Source of the DNA: Pseudomonadota bacterium
GTDB lineage: Bacteria; Pseudomonadota; Alphaproteobacteria; Caulobacterales; Caulobacteraceae
Direction of reading: 5' to 3'
DNA length: 64,000 bases
Assembly (NCBI GenBank): GCA_023412655.1
Contig: JAEYNH010000034.1
Span: forward strand, 1 to 64,000
Each line of letters opens with the position of its first letter. Positions within the stretch are counted from its first letter, which is position 1. The notes below the pieces were generated by a model. It searched no databases. It had not been told where the DNA came from and saw only the letters and a list, made by a program, of their open reading frames with translations. A program made the position numbers and the translations under genes. Below are positions 36,295 to 44,654 of this stretch, one piece after another.

Positions 36295-37461
36295 ATGATC
36301 CCGAACCACGGACCCACCCTAGAATTTGGCCTCGGCGACTCGGCGGACATGATCCGCGAGACGACCGCGCGGTTCTCGGCCGACAAGATCGCCCCGCTCG
36401 CCGCGGAGATCGACCGCACCAACGATTTCCCGCGCCACCTGTGGCCCGAAATGGGCGAACTCGGCCTGCACGGCGTCACCGTCGAGGAGGAGTTCGGCGG
36501 CCTCGGCCTCGGCTACCTGGAGCACGTTGTGGCCATGGAGGAGGTTTCGCGGGCCTCGGCCTCGGTCGGGCTGAGCTACGGCGCCCACTCGAACCTCTGC
36601 GTGAACCAGCTCCGGCGCTGGGGCACGGAGGACCAGAAGCGCCGCTACCTGCCGAAGCTGATCTTGGGGGAGCATGTGGGCTCGCTGGCCATGAGCGAGG
36701 CGGGCTCCGGCTCGGACGTCGTGTCCATGCGCCTGCGCGCCGAGAAGAAGGGCGACCGTTACGTCCTGAACGGCACAAAGTTCTGGATCACCAACGCGCC
36801 CCACGCCGACGTCCTGATCGTCTACGCCAAGACCGATCCCCAGGCCGACAGCCGCGGCATCACCGCCTTCATCATCGAGAAGGGCTTCAAGGGTTTCCGC
36901 GTCTCCCAGAAGCTCGACAAGATGGGCATGCGCGGGTCGGATACGGGAGAGCTGGTGTTCGAGGACTGCGAGGTCCCAGAAGAGAACATCATGGGGCCGC
37001 TGAACGGCGGCGTCGGCGTGCTGATGAGCGGCCTCGACTACGAGCGCGCCGTGCTGTCGGCCGGCCCCCTGGGCATCATGCAGGCCTGTATGGACGTGGT
37101 CCTGCCCTACGTCCGCGAGCGCAAGCAGTTCGGCAAGCCGATCGGCAGCTTCCAGCTGATGCAGGCGAAGGTGGCCGACATGTACGTCGCCCTGAACTCG
37201 GCGCGGGCCTATGTCTATGCGGTGGCGAAGGCGTGCGACGCGGGAATGACCACCCGGTTCGACGCCGCTGGCGCGATCCTCATGGCCAGCGAAAATGCGG
37301 TGAAGGTTTCGCTTGAAGCGATCCAGGCCCTGGGCGGGGCGGGCTATACGAAGGAATATCCGGTCGAGCGATTCCTCCGGGACGCGAAGCTGTATGATAT
37401 CGGCGCCGGGACCAACGAGATCCGGCGCTATCTGATCGGACGGGAGCTGGTGGGCGGATGA
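36295..37461 (+). CDS. ivd: Isovaleryl-CoA dehydrogenase
   Basis: This FAD acyl-CoA dehydrogenase (388 aa) acts in leucine degradation. The [15 protein letters not shown] segment near residue 250 carries the catalytic glutamate in the IVD-specific position, and the C-terminal [16 protein letters not shown] lacks the glutamate used by medium-chain enzymes. [10 protein letters not shown] is also present. It is next to a DUF3574 lipoprotein whose start overlaps its stop (ATGA). Confidence 0.93.
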   Translation: MIPNHGPTLEFGLGDSADMIRETTARFSADKIAPLAAEIDRTNDFPRHLWPEMGELGLHGVTVEEEFGGLGLGYLEHVVAMEEVSRASASVGLSYGAHSNLCVNQLRRWGTEDQKRRYLPKLILGEHVGSLAMSEAGSGSDVVSMRLRAEKKGDRYVLNGTKFWITNAPHADVLIVYAKTDPQADSRGITAFIIEKGFKGFRVSQKLDKMGMRGSDTGELVFEDCEVPEENIMGPLNGGVGVLMSGLDYERAVLSAGPLGIMQACMDVVLPYVRERKQFGKPIGSFQLMQAKVADMYVALNSARAYVYAVAKACDAGMTTRFDAAGAILMASENAVKVSLEAIQALGGAGYTKEYPVERFLRDAKLYDIGAGTNEIRRYLIGRELVGG

Positions 37462-37859
37462 GGCTGCTGGGCGGCATGGTCGCGGTTCTGGTGGTGGCCG
37501 GTTGCGCCACTGCGCCGTCGTCGCCGTCCTGCCCTGCCGGCGAGGAGCACATGCGCACCGCCCAGCTGTTCATCGGCGGCCCCGGCGGTGGACCGCCCGC
37601 GCCCGAAGCCGAGATCCGCGCCTTCATCGAGCAGGAGGTCACGCCGCGCTTCCCCGACGCCGTGACCGTGCTGGAGGGCGGGCGCCAGTGGCGCGGTGTC
37701 GAGAACCAGTTGATCCGTGAGGCGCAGAAGGTGGTGCTGATCGTGTTGCCCGGAAAGCGCGACGAGGCCGACCGGCTGCAGGCGGTGCGCGGCGCCTACA
37801 AGTCCCGCTTCCAGCGCGACACAGTGGTGGTGACGCAGGAAGCCTGCGTCTCCGTCTAG
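37458..37859 (+). CDS. DUF3574-like lipoprotein
   Basis: The 133-residue product has a lipoprotein signal with lipobox VAGC (Cys16) and a DUF3574-like domain: [28 protein letters not shown] and [29 protein letters not shown], sections. Function unknown. The start overlaps the ivd stop by four bases, and the stop overlaps that of the opposing thioesterase gene. Confidence 0.8.
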   Translation: MRLLGGMVAVLVVAGCATAPSSPSCPAGEEHMRTAQLFIGGPGGGPPAPEAEIRAFIEQEVTPRFPDAVTVLEGGRQWRGVENQLIREAQKVVLIVLPGKRDEADRLQAVRGAYKSRFQRDTVVVTQEACVSV

Positions 37860-38641
37860 GATCCCGGACGCCGCTCCACCACCAGGCTCTGCTGGGCGAT
37901 CCCGAAATAGCCATCGCAGTCGGCCAGGCGCGTCATGGCCAGGCCTCCGCCGTCGGACGCCAGCCAGCTCATGGCGTTGGACAGGATCCACTCGCCCCGG
38001 GGCGGACGGGCGAAGCTCACGGTCAGGTCGCCGTTGATGAAGGTCCAGGCCTCGAACGGCAGGACCGACGAGATGCCATTGGAGAAGTCCGCCACCGCCG
38101 CCGCGCGCATGGCCGGCGAGAGCGGTTGTCCCAGGACGGTCGGCCGGTGCTGCCGGAACCACACGGCGGCGGGCCCCGGCTCTCCGAAGACCCCGCGCGC
38201 AGGGCGGATCTCGAAGTTGCCGCCGAAGTTGTTCACCGACCCCAGCCGCGTCTGCCCGGGCGGGCGCGCCTCAGGCATGGCCTCATCGAGGGCGGGCAGG
38301 AAGTGGCCGGGCAGCGGCTGGTCGGTCTCGCGCACCTTCAGCACCGTGCCGCGGGTCACCTCGACCCCGCCCGCCGCCAGTCGCACCTCGATCAGCTGAA
38401 TCTTGCGTCCCTGCCGCAGCACCTGCGTCTCGATCGTAAGCTCAGCCACCGGCACCGGCCGCAGAAGGTCGATCGTCAGCCGCGCGATGCGCATGGGCGT
38501 TGGGCTCTCCACCTGCTCGGCCGCCCAGGCGATGAGCGCCGAGGGCGCCCCGCCATGCATCAGCCCAGGGTCCCAGGGACCGGCGGCCCAGGACGTGGCG
38601 CGCGCAGCCACGCCCTTCACCTCGAAGATGGCCTCGTTCAT
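37856..38641 (-). CDS. Acyl-CoA thioesterase family (double hotdog)
   Basis: The 261-residue product resembles TesB-like thioesterases of the 4HBT_3 type: GPWDPGLMHGGAPSALIAWAAEQV near the N-terminus, RPVPVAELTIETQVLRQGRKIQLIEVRL, and FINGDLTVSFARPPRGEWIL in the second half. It starts at the ATG on the complement of 38639-38641. It overlaps the XRE gene upstream by four bases. Substrate is unknown. Confidence 0.8.
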   Translation of the reverse strand: MNEAIFEVKGVAARATSWAAGPWDPGLMHGGAPSALIAWAAEQVESPTPMRIARLTIDLLRPVPVAELTIETQVLRQGRKIQLIEVRLAAGGVEVTRGTVLKVRETDQPLPGHFLPALDEAMPEARPPGQTRLGSVNNFGGNFEIRPARGVFGEPGPAAVWFRQHRPTVLGQPLSPAMRAAAVADFSNGISSVLPFEAWTFINGDLTVSFARPPRGEWILSNAMSWLASDGGGLAMTRLADCDGYFGIAQQSLVVERRPGS

Positions 38642-39441
38642 GCGGCGATGCGGCTTGCGTGGATTCGGGCCAGGGCCTCGGCGGTCGCCGTGTCGGCCGG
38701 GAAGAAGGTCTCGAGGGTCAGCTCGGAAAGGGTGATGTCCACGGCCGTGCCGAATACCGTGGTTGTCGCATAGAAGGAAAGCAGGCTTTCCCCGTGCAAC
38801 AGCTGGTAGGGCACGGCGACCTGGCCGTAGTCCTCGAGCCGCCGGTCCGAGGCCGGCGCGGCCGGATAGCCTTTCACCTCGTCGATGAGGGCCAAGAGGC
38901 CGGGATCGGCGGTGAGGTCGGCCTGTCGCCTCAGGCGTTCCAGCATATGGTCTCGCCATTCCGCCAGGTTGGCGGTTCGCGCCGCCAGGCCCCCGGGGTG
39001 AAGCGCCAGCCGCACAACGTTGACCGGCCCGACGAGCAGCTCGGGAGCGACGCCCTCCAGCAGGGGCGCCACGGCGGCGTTGGCCGCCACCAGGTTCCAG
39101 CGCAGATCCACCGCCAGCGCGGGATAGGGCTCGTGACCCTTCAGGATCAGGTCCACGGCCCGCCGGGCGGCGGCGAACTCGGGATCGTCCAGCCCGCGCT
39201 CGGCGAAGACCGGGGCGAAGCCTGCGGCGATCAGGATCACGTTGCGCTCGCGCCGGGGTATCTCCAGACGATCAGCCAGGTGGAGCACCATCTCGCGGCT
39301 GGGCATGGCGCGGCCGGTCTCCACGAAGCTGAGGTGCCGGGTGGAGATTTCCGCCTCCAGCGCAAGGTCGAGCTGGCTCATCCGGCGCCGCTGGCGCCAG
39401 TCGCGGATATGCTCGCCTACCGGCCTCGTCCTGGTCGTCAT
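38638..39441 (-). CDS. XRE-family regulator with MmyB-like ligand-binding domain
   Basis: The N-terminal helix-turn-helix (VGEHIRDWRQRRRMSQLDLALEAEISTRHLSFVETGR, sections, residues about 8-45) is followed by an MmyB-type domain (residues about 95-260). Length 267 aa. Such regulators are common in Caulobacterales and actinobacteria and usually bind an unknown fatty ligand. Its start overlaps the ACT-like gene stop (ATGA) and its stop overlaps the thioesterase start. Confidence 0.88.
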   Translation of the reverse strand: MTTRTRPVGEHIRDWRQRRRMSQLDLALEAEISTRHLSFVETGRAMPSREMVLHLADRLEIPRRERNVILIAAGFAPVFAERGLDDPEFAAARRAVDLILKGHEPYPALAVDLRWNLVAANAAVAPLLEGVAPELLVGPVNVVRLALHPGGLAARTANLAEWRDHMLERLRRQADLTADPGLLALIDEVKGYPAAPASDRRLEDYGQVAVPYQLLHGESLLSFYATTTVFGTAVDITLSELTLETFFPADTATAEALARIHASRIAA

Positions 39442-39701
39442 GACGCGACCTTAGCCAGCGCGGCGTCGGCTGGTCCATGACCCGGCAGGTAATGGAGGGC
39501 GGCGACGCAGGGCAGGGCGCTCAGCCGCTGCGCCAGCAACTGGCCGAACTCCGCCGTCAGGCCCGCCATCTCCAGCCGGGTGGCGCCGTCGCGATGGGCG
39601 AGGGCGGCGATACGCCCCGGCAGGCGCGCCACCACCGTCAGCGCCCGGATCAGGGCGTCCGGTTCGGGGGCAAGGCCCAGGACATATACGTCCTCACGCA
39701 T
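39438..39701 (-). CDS. Small ACT-like protein
   Basis: The 87-residue protein resembles the ACT fold of IlvM/IlvH regulatory subunits: VYVLGLAPEPDALIRALTVVARLPGRIAALAHRDGATRLEMAGLTAEFGQLLAQRLSALPCVAALHYL, in sections. The identification is from pattern only. It starts at the ATG at 39701, inside the 3' end of the 93-aa gene (8-base overlap). The XRE gene follows with ATGA. An attenuator-like leader lies upstream of the operon. Confidence 0.55.
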   Translation of the reverse strand: MREDVYVLGLAPEPDALIRALTVVARLPGRIAALAHRDGATRLEMAGLTAEFGQLLAQRLSALPCVAALHYLPGHGPADAALAKVAS

Positions 39702-39975
39702 CGGCGGCCTCGAACAGGTCTTCGGCCAGCAGGGCGTTGTCCTCGCCATAGGCGCGCAGCTGCAGACGGTCGCCCGTGGCGTCGGCGGCGCGGGTCAGCC
39801 ACACCAGCTCCTTGGCGGTGCCGGCGGGTAGGACGCGTGAGAAGACGCCCTCGACGGCGCACAGGGCGGGCAGGCCGTGGGAGCTGTCCAGGCGGGCTTC
39901 GATGCGGCTGGTCTGGGGCAGGCGCAGCGCGAAGCGTTCGGCGGCGTCGGCCAGGCGCTTGAGAGGTTCGGTCAT
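39694..39975 (-). CDS. Small protein of unknown function, first gene of the leader-controlled operon
   Basis: The 93-residue protein begins MTEPLKRLADAAERFALRLPQ and ends FEAADA; it is acidic to neutral and predicted soluble with a short N-terminal helix. I recognise no family. Shine-Dalgarno AAGGA precedes the ATG. It is the first gene after the hairpin at 40028-40058, and overlaps the ACT-like gene by eight bases. Confidence 0.6.
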   Translation of the reverse strand: MTEPLKRLADAAERFALRLPQTSRIEARLDSSHGLPALCAVEGVFSRVLPAGTAKELVWLTRAADATGDRLQLRAYGEDNALLAEDLFEAADA

Positions 39976-40027
39976 GGGGCAGGTCCTTCTTGGTTGGGAA
40001 GGCCCCGGCCGGGTGCGAAAGCCAATG

Positions 40028-40058
40028 AAAAACCCCGCGTCCTGGCCGGAGCGGGGTT
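40028..40058 (-). terminator. Attenuator-like terminator upstream of the 93-aa gene
   Basis: On the - strand an 8-bp GC stem (AACCCCGC/GCGGGGTT; forward arms 40031-40038 and 40051-40058) is followed by a T5 run. It lies 29 bases after the stop of the leader ORF and about 50 bases before the 93-aa gene start. This is the arrangement of a transcription attenuator. Confidence 0.7.
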
Positions 40059-40086
40059 GCTGAAGCTCTTCGATCTTGGCGGGTCG

Positions 40087-40167
40087 TCAGGCCGCGCGGG
40101 ATCGCCCCCGTCCGTTATGGCGGGTGGTAATCATCATCGTCGCAAAGGTGTGGCGCTGGGCGCTCAT
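40087..40167 (-). CDS. Candidate 26-codon leader peptide
   Basis: An open frame from the ATG at 40167 encodes 26 residues, with four Thr, three Met, five Arg and one Ile (its central TMMITTR run). It has no strong Shine-Dalgarno: only GGATCACC upstream. Its stop is followed by a Rho-independent terminator before the next gene, the layout of an attenuation leader. The regulatory residue is unclear and expression is unproven. Confidence 0.45.
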   Translation of the reverse strand: MSAQRHTFATMMITTRHNGRGRSRAA

Positions 40168-40188
40168 CGGCGAAGGTGATCCTACAGA

Positions 40189-40224
40189 CAGGGCGAACCT
40201 GCATAACCTATCCGGGTTCGCCTG
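40189..40224. repeat. Imperfect 10-bp inverted repeat upstream of the leader ORF
   Basis: The forward arms CAGGGCGAACC (40189-40199) and GGTTCGCCTG (40215-40224) pair with one bulged G. Function is unknown; it may be a structured RNA element or a protein-binding site. Confidence 0.45.
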
Positions 40225-40298
40225 GGAAGGCGATCGGGCGGGCCCCGCATGTCTCAGGCGGAACCCACCCGCGCCGCACGCAACGGCGCCGACGCGCG

Positions 40299-41207
40299 CT
40301 AGATCGGATCGTAAGGGAAGACGCTGGCGGTTGCGCCCACATCCGTGAAGCCGGCGCGCATGGCCGGGAAGCCCTGGGCGATCAGGGTCTCGGGCGTCCA
40401 GCCTTCGACCTTGGCGATGGATTTCACCGGCCGCGGTTGGTTGAACAGCACCACCTCGTTGCCTCGGGCGGCGAAGATCTGGCCGTTGACGTCCGAGGCG
40501 GCCAGGGCGACGGCCAGCTGCGCCACCTGATCGGCGCGCATCATGTTCTTCATCCGCTCGACGCGCTGCGCAGAGGCCTCGTCCTTGATCGGAATAGTGG
40601 CGATCATCCGGGTCCAGGCGAAGGGCGCGATGATGTTCGAGCGAACGTTCTTGGCGGCCCCCTCCATGGCCACGATCCGAGACAGGCCCATCACGCCGAG
40701 CTTGGCGGCGGCGTAGTTCGCCTGGCCGATATTGCCGATCAGGCCCGAGGTGGAGGTGAAGTGGACGTAGGAGCCGTCCTCCTGGTTACGGAAGTGCTCG
40801 ATGGTCGCCCGGGTGACGTTGAACGCCCCGCGCAGGTGCACCTGGATGACGGCGTCCCAGTCAGCTTCGTCCATCTTGTGGAACATCTTGTCCCGCAGGA
40901 TGCCGGCAGGATTCACCACGGCATGCAGGCCGCCGAAGCTGTCCATGGCCTGTTCGAACATGCGGCGGGCGCCCACCATCTCGGCCACGCTGTCCGAGTT
41001 GGACACCGCTTCGCCGCCGGCGGCGCGAATCTCCTGGGCGGTGGCCTCGGCGGGCCCGGCGTCGCCCAGATCGCCACCCGAGACGCCGCCGCCCAGATCG
41101 TTGACCACCACCTTGGCGCCTTCGCGCGCCGCCAGCAGGGCGCACTCCTTGCCGATGCCACCCGCCGCGCCCGTGACCAGCACGACCTTTCCGCTCAGAA
41201 CACCCAC
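40299..41207 (-). CDS. Short-chain dehydrogenase, MFE-2-like 3-hydroxyacyl-CoA dehydrogenase
   Basis: The 302-residue SDR has TGAAGGIGKE near residue 12, the conserved VVVNDLGGG and active-site YAAAK, and resembles the dehydrogenase domain of peroxisomal multifunctional enzyme type 2. The GTG start at 41207 has GGAGGAG before it. It is adjacent to a CaiB gene (46 bases), consistent with acyl-CoA metabolism. Substrate unknown. Confidence 0.82.
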   Translation of the reverse strand: MGVLSGKVVLVTGAAGGIGKECALLAAREGAKVVVNDLGGGVSGGDLGDAGPAEATAQEIRAAGGEAVSNSDSVAEMVGARRMFEQAMDSFGGLHAVVNPAGILRDKMFHKMDEADWDAVIQVHLRGAFNVTRATIEHFRNQEDGSYVHFTSTSGLIGNIGQANYAAAKLGVMGLSRIVAMEGAAKNVRSNIIAPFAWTRMIATIPIKDEASAQRVERMKNMMRADQVAQLAVALAASDVNGQIFAARGNEVVLFNQPRPVKSIAKVEGWTPETLIAQGFPAMRAGFTDVGATASVFPYDPI

Positions 41208-41253
41208 GCTCGTCTCCTCCTTGGTTTCGATCGTCCGCATGGCGGACGTGCGA

Positions 41254-42420
41254 TCAGCTTGCGAGCGCCTCGACCTGCTGCGGCGGCACGCCCGCCGCGA
41301 GCAGCACCTCGCGCGTGTGCTCGCCCAGGCGTGGCGGCATCCGCACCGGCGGCCGCTCGCCGTCGATCAGCACCGGCACGCCGGTCATCCGCAGGGTGGA
41401 GCCGTCGGTGTCCATCAGGGTCTCGAACAGGCCCACGGCCTGCAGGTGCGGGTCTTCGATCAGGTCGTCCAGGCTCTTCACCGGGGCGTTGGGGATTTCG
41501 AGCTCCTCGAGGATCCGCGTCCATTCGGCGGTGGTGCGGCTCGCCAGGATGTCGCTGACGACGGCGTAGAGGGCGCTGATATTCTCGGTCCGGGCGGCGA
41601 TGCCGTCGAAGCGGGGATCGTCGGCCAGTTCGGGCCGCCCCGCCGCCTCGAAGAAGCTGCGCCAGTGCCGGTCGGTGTAGGGCAGGGCGCAGATATGGCC
41701 GTCGGCCGTGGCGAACGGGCGGCGTTCCGGGGTCATCACCCGCGGGTATGAGGTGGGGCCCCGGGGCGGGTCGAAGTGCCGGCCGTAGAGGTGCTCGACG
41801 GCGGTATAGGCCACCAGGCTCTCGAACATCGGCACTTCCACATAGCAGCCCTCGCCGGTCCGCTGCTGGCGCGTCAGGGCGGCCAGTATGGCGATGGCGC
41901 CGGCCATGCCCGCGGTCTTGTCGGCGGCGGCGGTGGGCAGATAGGCCGGCGCGCCCGAGCGCTGGCCGGCCAGATCCGCCAGGCCGCACATGCCCTGGAT
42001 GATGTCGTCATAGGCCGGGCGGCCGCCGTAGGGGCCTGTCTCCCCGAAACCGTGAAGGCAGGCGTAGACGAGCCGCGCGTTGCGCGCCCGCAGCACCTCG
42101 GGCCCCAGGCCCAGGGCCTTCATCTTCTGCGGCCGGTTGTTGTGCATCAGCACGTCCGCCGTATCCACAAGGGTGAGCAGGGCTTCGCGGCCGGCTTGCG
42201 TCTTGAGGTCGAGGACGATGCTCTTCTTGTTGCGGTTGGCGGCCAGGAACACCGAGGCCATGTCAGGCGCGGCCCGCGGCCCGATCCGGCGGGTCGTGTC
42301 TCCCGCGGGAGGCTCCACCTTGATAACTTCGGCGCCGAGATCGGCCAGCCACTGGGCGGCATAGGGCGCCATGAGCACCGCGCCCAGGTCCAGAACTCTC
42401 ACACCTTCCAGCGGCAACAT
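41254..42420 (-). CDS. CaiB/BaiF-family CoA transferase
   Basis: The 388-residue protein belongs to class III CoA transferases: LEGVRVLDLGAVLMAPYAAQWLADLGAEVIKVEPP near the N-terminus, sections, and PAYDDIIQGMCGLADLAG with the catalytic Asp near residue 157. It moves CoA between organic acids. It is followed by an SDR, so the pair may degrade an acyl-CoA. Substrate unknown. Confidence 0.88.
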   Translation of the reverse strand: MLPLEGVRVLDLGAVLMAPYAAQWLADLGAEVIKVEPPAGDTTRRIGPRAAPDMASVFLAANRNKKSIVLDLKTQAGREALLTLVDTADVLMHNNRPQKMKALGLGPEVLRARNARLVYACLHGFGETGPYGGRPAYDDIIQGMCGLADLAGQRSGAPAYLPTAAADKTAGMAGAIAILAALTRQQRTGEGCYVEVPMFESLVAYTAVEHLYGRHFDPPRGPTSYPRVMTPERRPFATADGHICALPYTDRHWRSFFEAAGRPELADDPRFDGIAARTENISALYAVVSDILASRTTAEWTRILEELEIPNAPVKSLDDLIEDPHLQAVGLFETLMDTDGSTLRMTGVPVLIDGERPPVRMPPRLGEHTREVLLAAGVPPQQVEALAS

Positions 42421-42527
42421 GCGACGCGCCTCCCGGCGGCGATCCTAGGAGCCGCATCTGCGCCGCGCCAAGGGCAATCGGCCGCGTTTACGTGACGGAA
42501 CGGCTCCGACGGCTCGCCAAACGCAAG

Positions 42528-42551
42528 AAGCCCCGGCGAGGGCCGGGGCTT
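42528..42551. terminator. GC hairpin, terminator of the micro-ORF transcript
   Basis: A perfect 10-bp inverted repeat (arms 42528-42537 and 42542-42551) with GAGG loop lies 54 bases beyond the 19-codon ORF stop (read on the - strand). The tail is CTTGCGTTT, a weak T-run. It separates the patatin-microprotein transcript from caiB. Confidence is moderate. Confidence 0.6.
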
Positions 42552-42605
42552 CCGCTTCTGTTGGGCGGCGCTAAGCCCCCAGCATTTGTCCGCGAGAGCG
42601 CTGGG

Positions 42606-42665
42606 TCAGCGACCGTGAAACTCCACGGAGAGTTCCAGCGCATTCGCGATCGACAAATGAGACAC
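42606..42665 (-). CDS. Candidate 19-residue microprotein
   Basis: From the GTG at 42665 (complement), 19 codons read MSHLSIANALELSVEFHGR and stop with TGA. It is preceded on the - strand by AAAGGAGGTGATCC, a 14-base complement of the 16S 3' end (forward 42667-42680) with 7 bases between GGAGG and the GTG. That is far stronger than needed by chance. It follows the 23-codon ORF with 14 bases between. Product and function are unknown. Confidence 0.55.
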   Translation of the reverse strand: MSHLSIANALELSVEFHGR

Positions 42666-42679
42666 TGGATCACCTCCTT

Positions 42680-42751
42680 TCAGCTGTTGAACAGGACCTG
42701 CTGAATATGGGCGCGGGCGGGGCGGTGCGCAAACACCGCCGCGTCGGTCAT
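42680..42751 (-). CDS. Candidate 23-residue microprotein, coupled to the patatin-like gene
   Basis: Begins MTDAAVFAHRPARAHIQQV and ends LFNS (23 codons). Its ATG overlaps the patatin TGA (ATGA, 42748-42751). Its stop is followed directly by the strong Shine-Dalgarno of the 19-codon ORF. The near-universal 4-base overlap suggests real translation. I do not recognise it. Confidence 0.5.
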   Translation of the reverse strand: MTDAAVFAHRPARAHIQQVLFNS

Positions 42752-44547
42752 TCGGCCGCAGCGTGAGGCGCCTTCCCGAAGGGCGCCGGATGCTTCGCCA
42801 GGGCCGCCTCCTCGGCCAGGCTGAGCCGGCGCCGCAGTTCGGTGACAGGTCGCGGCAGGTTGTCCAGGGCTTCCAGGGTCGCCCGGTAGCCGGCCTCCAC
42901 CGCCTTGTCGAAAGCCCCCCAATCACGGATTTCGATGCCGCTCACATCCGGCAGGATCAGCACATCCGTGGCCTCCCGGGCGGCGGCGAGTTCGCGGCTG
43001 GTGGAGACGGTGGCGGCCCGCATCAGCAGCGAGACGATGGGCGGCCCGTTGCGCCACTGCCCCGAGCGGAGCCAGCGCCACACGGACGACGGCCGGGCCA
43101 CATCCTCAGCGGTGATGCTGCGGGCGGTGGTGACGTCGACGCCGACGATGGGGCCCAGCTGGTGGGCCCGCATGATGTCGGCCGGATAGTTCTTCATCAC
43201 CGCCCCATCGACCAGCACATTGACGCCGTCGGTGGCGGGAGGCAGCACGCCCGGCAGCGAGATGGATGCCCGCAGCGCCTTCCGCAGCAGGCCGCGCCGA
43301 TGCAGCTGGTAGGCGCCGGTGGTGAGATTGGACGAGACGCAGAAGAACGGCAGCCACAGGTCGGCAATCTGGGCCTCGCCGAAGTGCTGCGCCAGCCGCT
43401 CGCCCACCTTGATCCCCTGGGTCATGGCCAGCAGGGGCAGGGCGATGTCGTCGAGCGGGCTGGTCTCGACGAAGGCCTCGCGGATCCGCCGCTCCATCTC
43501 GGCGTCGTCCCAGCCCAGGGCGCAACCGGCGGCCACGATGGCGCCCATGGACACGCCGCCCACGAAATCGATAGGCACGCCGCGTTCGCGCAGGGCCCTG
43601 ATGGCGCCCACGTGGGCGTAGGCGCGCGCGCCGCCGCCCGAGAGCACCAGGCCAACGGACTGTCCGGTGAGAACCCGCGCCAGGCGCCGGACGTCCTCGT
43701 CGCCCGAACGCCGGAGGTGGAACAGGCGGGCCGCGCCGGTGGCGTCCAGCCAGGCCTCCGAACCTGTGGGCCGCTCAGTCCCCGCCGGCTGCAGGAGGAT
43801 GAGGTCCACCAGCTGTTGGGCCTGGAGCGGCGAGGTGGTGTGCAGGGGCTCGGCCGGGGGCGGCCGGTCGCCCCGACCGACGCGGAACAGCCGGTCCACC
43901 TGCCGGGCTATGGCGGCCCGCCAGCCGCCGTCCTCCGCCTCGGCTACGTAGAGCACGAAGTCGTGCGTCCGCTCGACCTCGGAGAACCACTCCGTGGGCG
44001 CGCTGGAGGCCTCGACCCCCACGGTTGTGCAGGAATAGCCCAGGGCAATGATGGCGCGCTCCAGGCGCTCGACCATCGGGCGCACCGACCCCGATTGGCC
44101 GAGGCTGATGAAGCCGAACACCGAGGGCTCGCCCACCGGGCCCCGCGTCGCCGCCTGTCGGGTGCGCAGGATCATCAGCCGCGCGAGCTCGGTCATCACG
44201 GAGGCGTCCGCCTGCGAGGCCTCGAGAAACGCCTGACGGGGCAGGGCGATGACCTCGGAATCGCGCAGGGCGACCACATCGGCCGAATGCGGCAGGTCGG
44301 CGACCAGAGCCATCTCGCCCGCCGGCTCTCCAGGCCGGATCACGCCGAGGAACGTCGGCTCCTGGCCCGGTTCCTGTCGAAAGGCCCCGAGCCGGCCGGT
44401 GCGCAGGATGTAGAGCTCGTCGGCGGGGTCGCCGGCGGCGTACAGCTTCTGGCCGCCCGGCAGGGAGAACCACCGGGCCGCCTCGCGGGCCTTGGTCTGG
44501 CGGAACAGGCGCGCCAGCGTCGAATCGACGGGAAGCTCAGGCAGCAT
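42748..44547 (-). CDS. Patatin-like phospholipase with cyclic-nucleotide-binding domain (NTE/RssA-like)
   Basis: The 599-residue protein has an N-terminal cNMP-binding-like domain (residues 22-130, GGQKLYAAGDPADELYILRTGRLGAF), a middle alpha/beta region (about 140-260) and a C-terminal patatin domain with GGGARAYAHVG (304-314), GVSMG (Ser333) and DGA (Asp447), the catalytic dyad. It hydrolyses phospholipid or lysophospholipid acyl groups. I start at ATG 44547. It may form an operon with two microproteins. Confidence 0.9.
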   Translation of the reverse strand: MLPELPVDSTLARLFRQTKAREAARWFSLPGGQKLYAAGDPADELYILRTGRLGAFRQEPGQEPTFLGVIRPGEPAGEMALVADLPHSADVVALRDSEVIALPRQAFLEASQADASVMTELARLMILRTRQAATRGPVGEPSVFGFISLGQSGSVRPMVERLERAIIALGYSCTTVGVEASSAPTEWFSEVERTHDFVLYVAEAEDGGWRAAIARQVDRLFRVGRGDRPPPAEPLHTTSPLQAQQLVDLILLQPAGTERPTGSEAWLDATGAARLFHLRRSGDEDVRRLARVLTGQSVGLVLSGGGARAYAHVGAIRALRERGVPIDFVGGVSMGAIVAAGCALGWDDAEMERRIREAFVETSPLDDIALPLLAMTQGIKVGERLAQHFGEAQIADLWLPFFCVSSNLTTGAYQLHRRGLLRKALRASISLPGVLPPATDGVNVLVDGAVMKNYPADIMRAHQLGPIVGVDVTTARSITAEDVARPSSVWRWLRSGQWRNGPPIVSLLMRAATVSTSRELAAAREATDVLILPDVSGIEIRDWGAFDKAVEAGYRATLEALDNLPRPVTELRRRLSLAEEAALAKHPAPFGKAPHAAAE

Positions 44548-44654
44548 GGGCAAGCCTAGCGCCGCCGGTCGTGCGGGACCACCGGCTTGGCCGTGACGGC
44601 TGAGGCGGCCCGCCGCACTTTGCAAGCGCCGGAGGGCGGCCTAATCCAGGCGCC

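Larger units (their letters stand above)
39976..40298. other. 323-base region with leader ORF, attenuator and hairpin
   Basis: This gap separates the - strand small-gene operon from the SDR gene. Read on the - strand it contains, in order, an imperfect hairpin (40189-40224), a 26-codon ORF (40087-40167), a Rho-independent terminator (40028-40058) and the ribosome-binding site of the 93-aa gene. No promoter matches the consensus well; TAGGAT on the - strand near 40178-40183 is a weak -10 candidate. Confidence 0.55.

Noticed and set aside
40180..40300. Resemblance to a TPP (THI-box) riboswitch on the - strand
   Set aside because: CTGAGA and a GAACC...GG-type word occur, but the spacing and the conserved CUGAUC core do not fit and no thiamine gene follows.
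42667..42680. Match to the 3' end of 16S rRNA (GGATCACCTCCTTT)
   Set aside because: Only 14 bases match and the flanks are unrelated, so it is not an rRNA fragment; it is better read as the complement of a Shine-Dalgarno.
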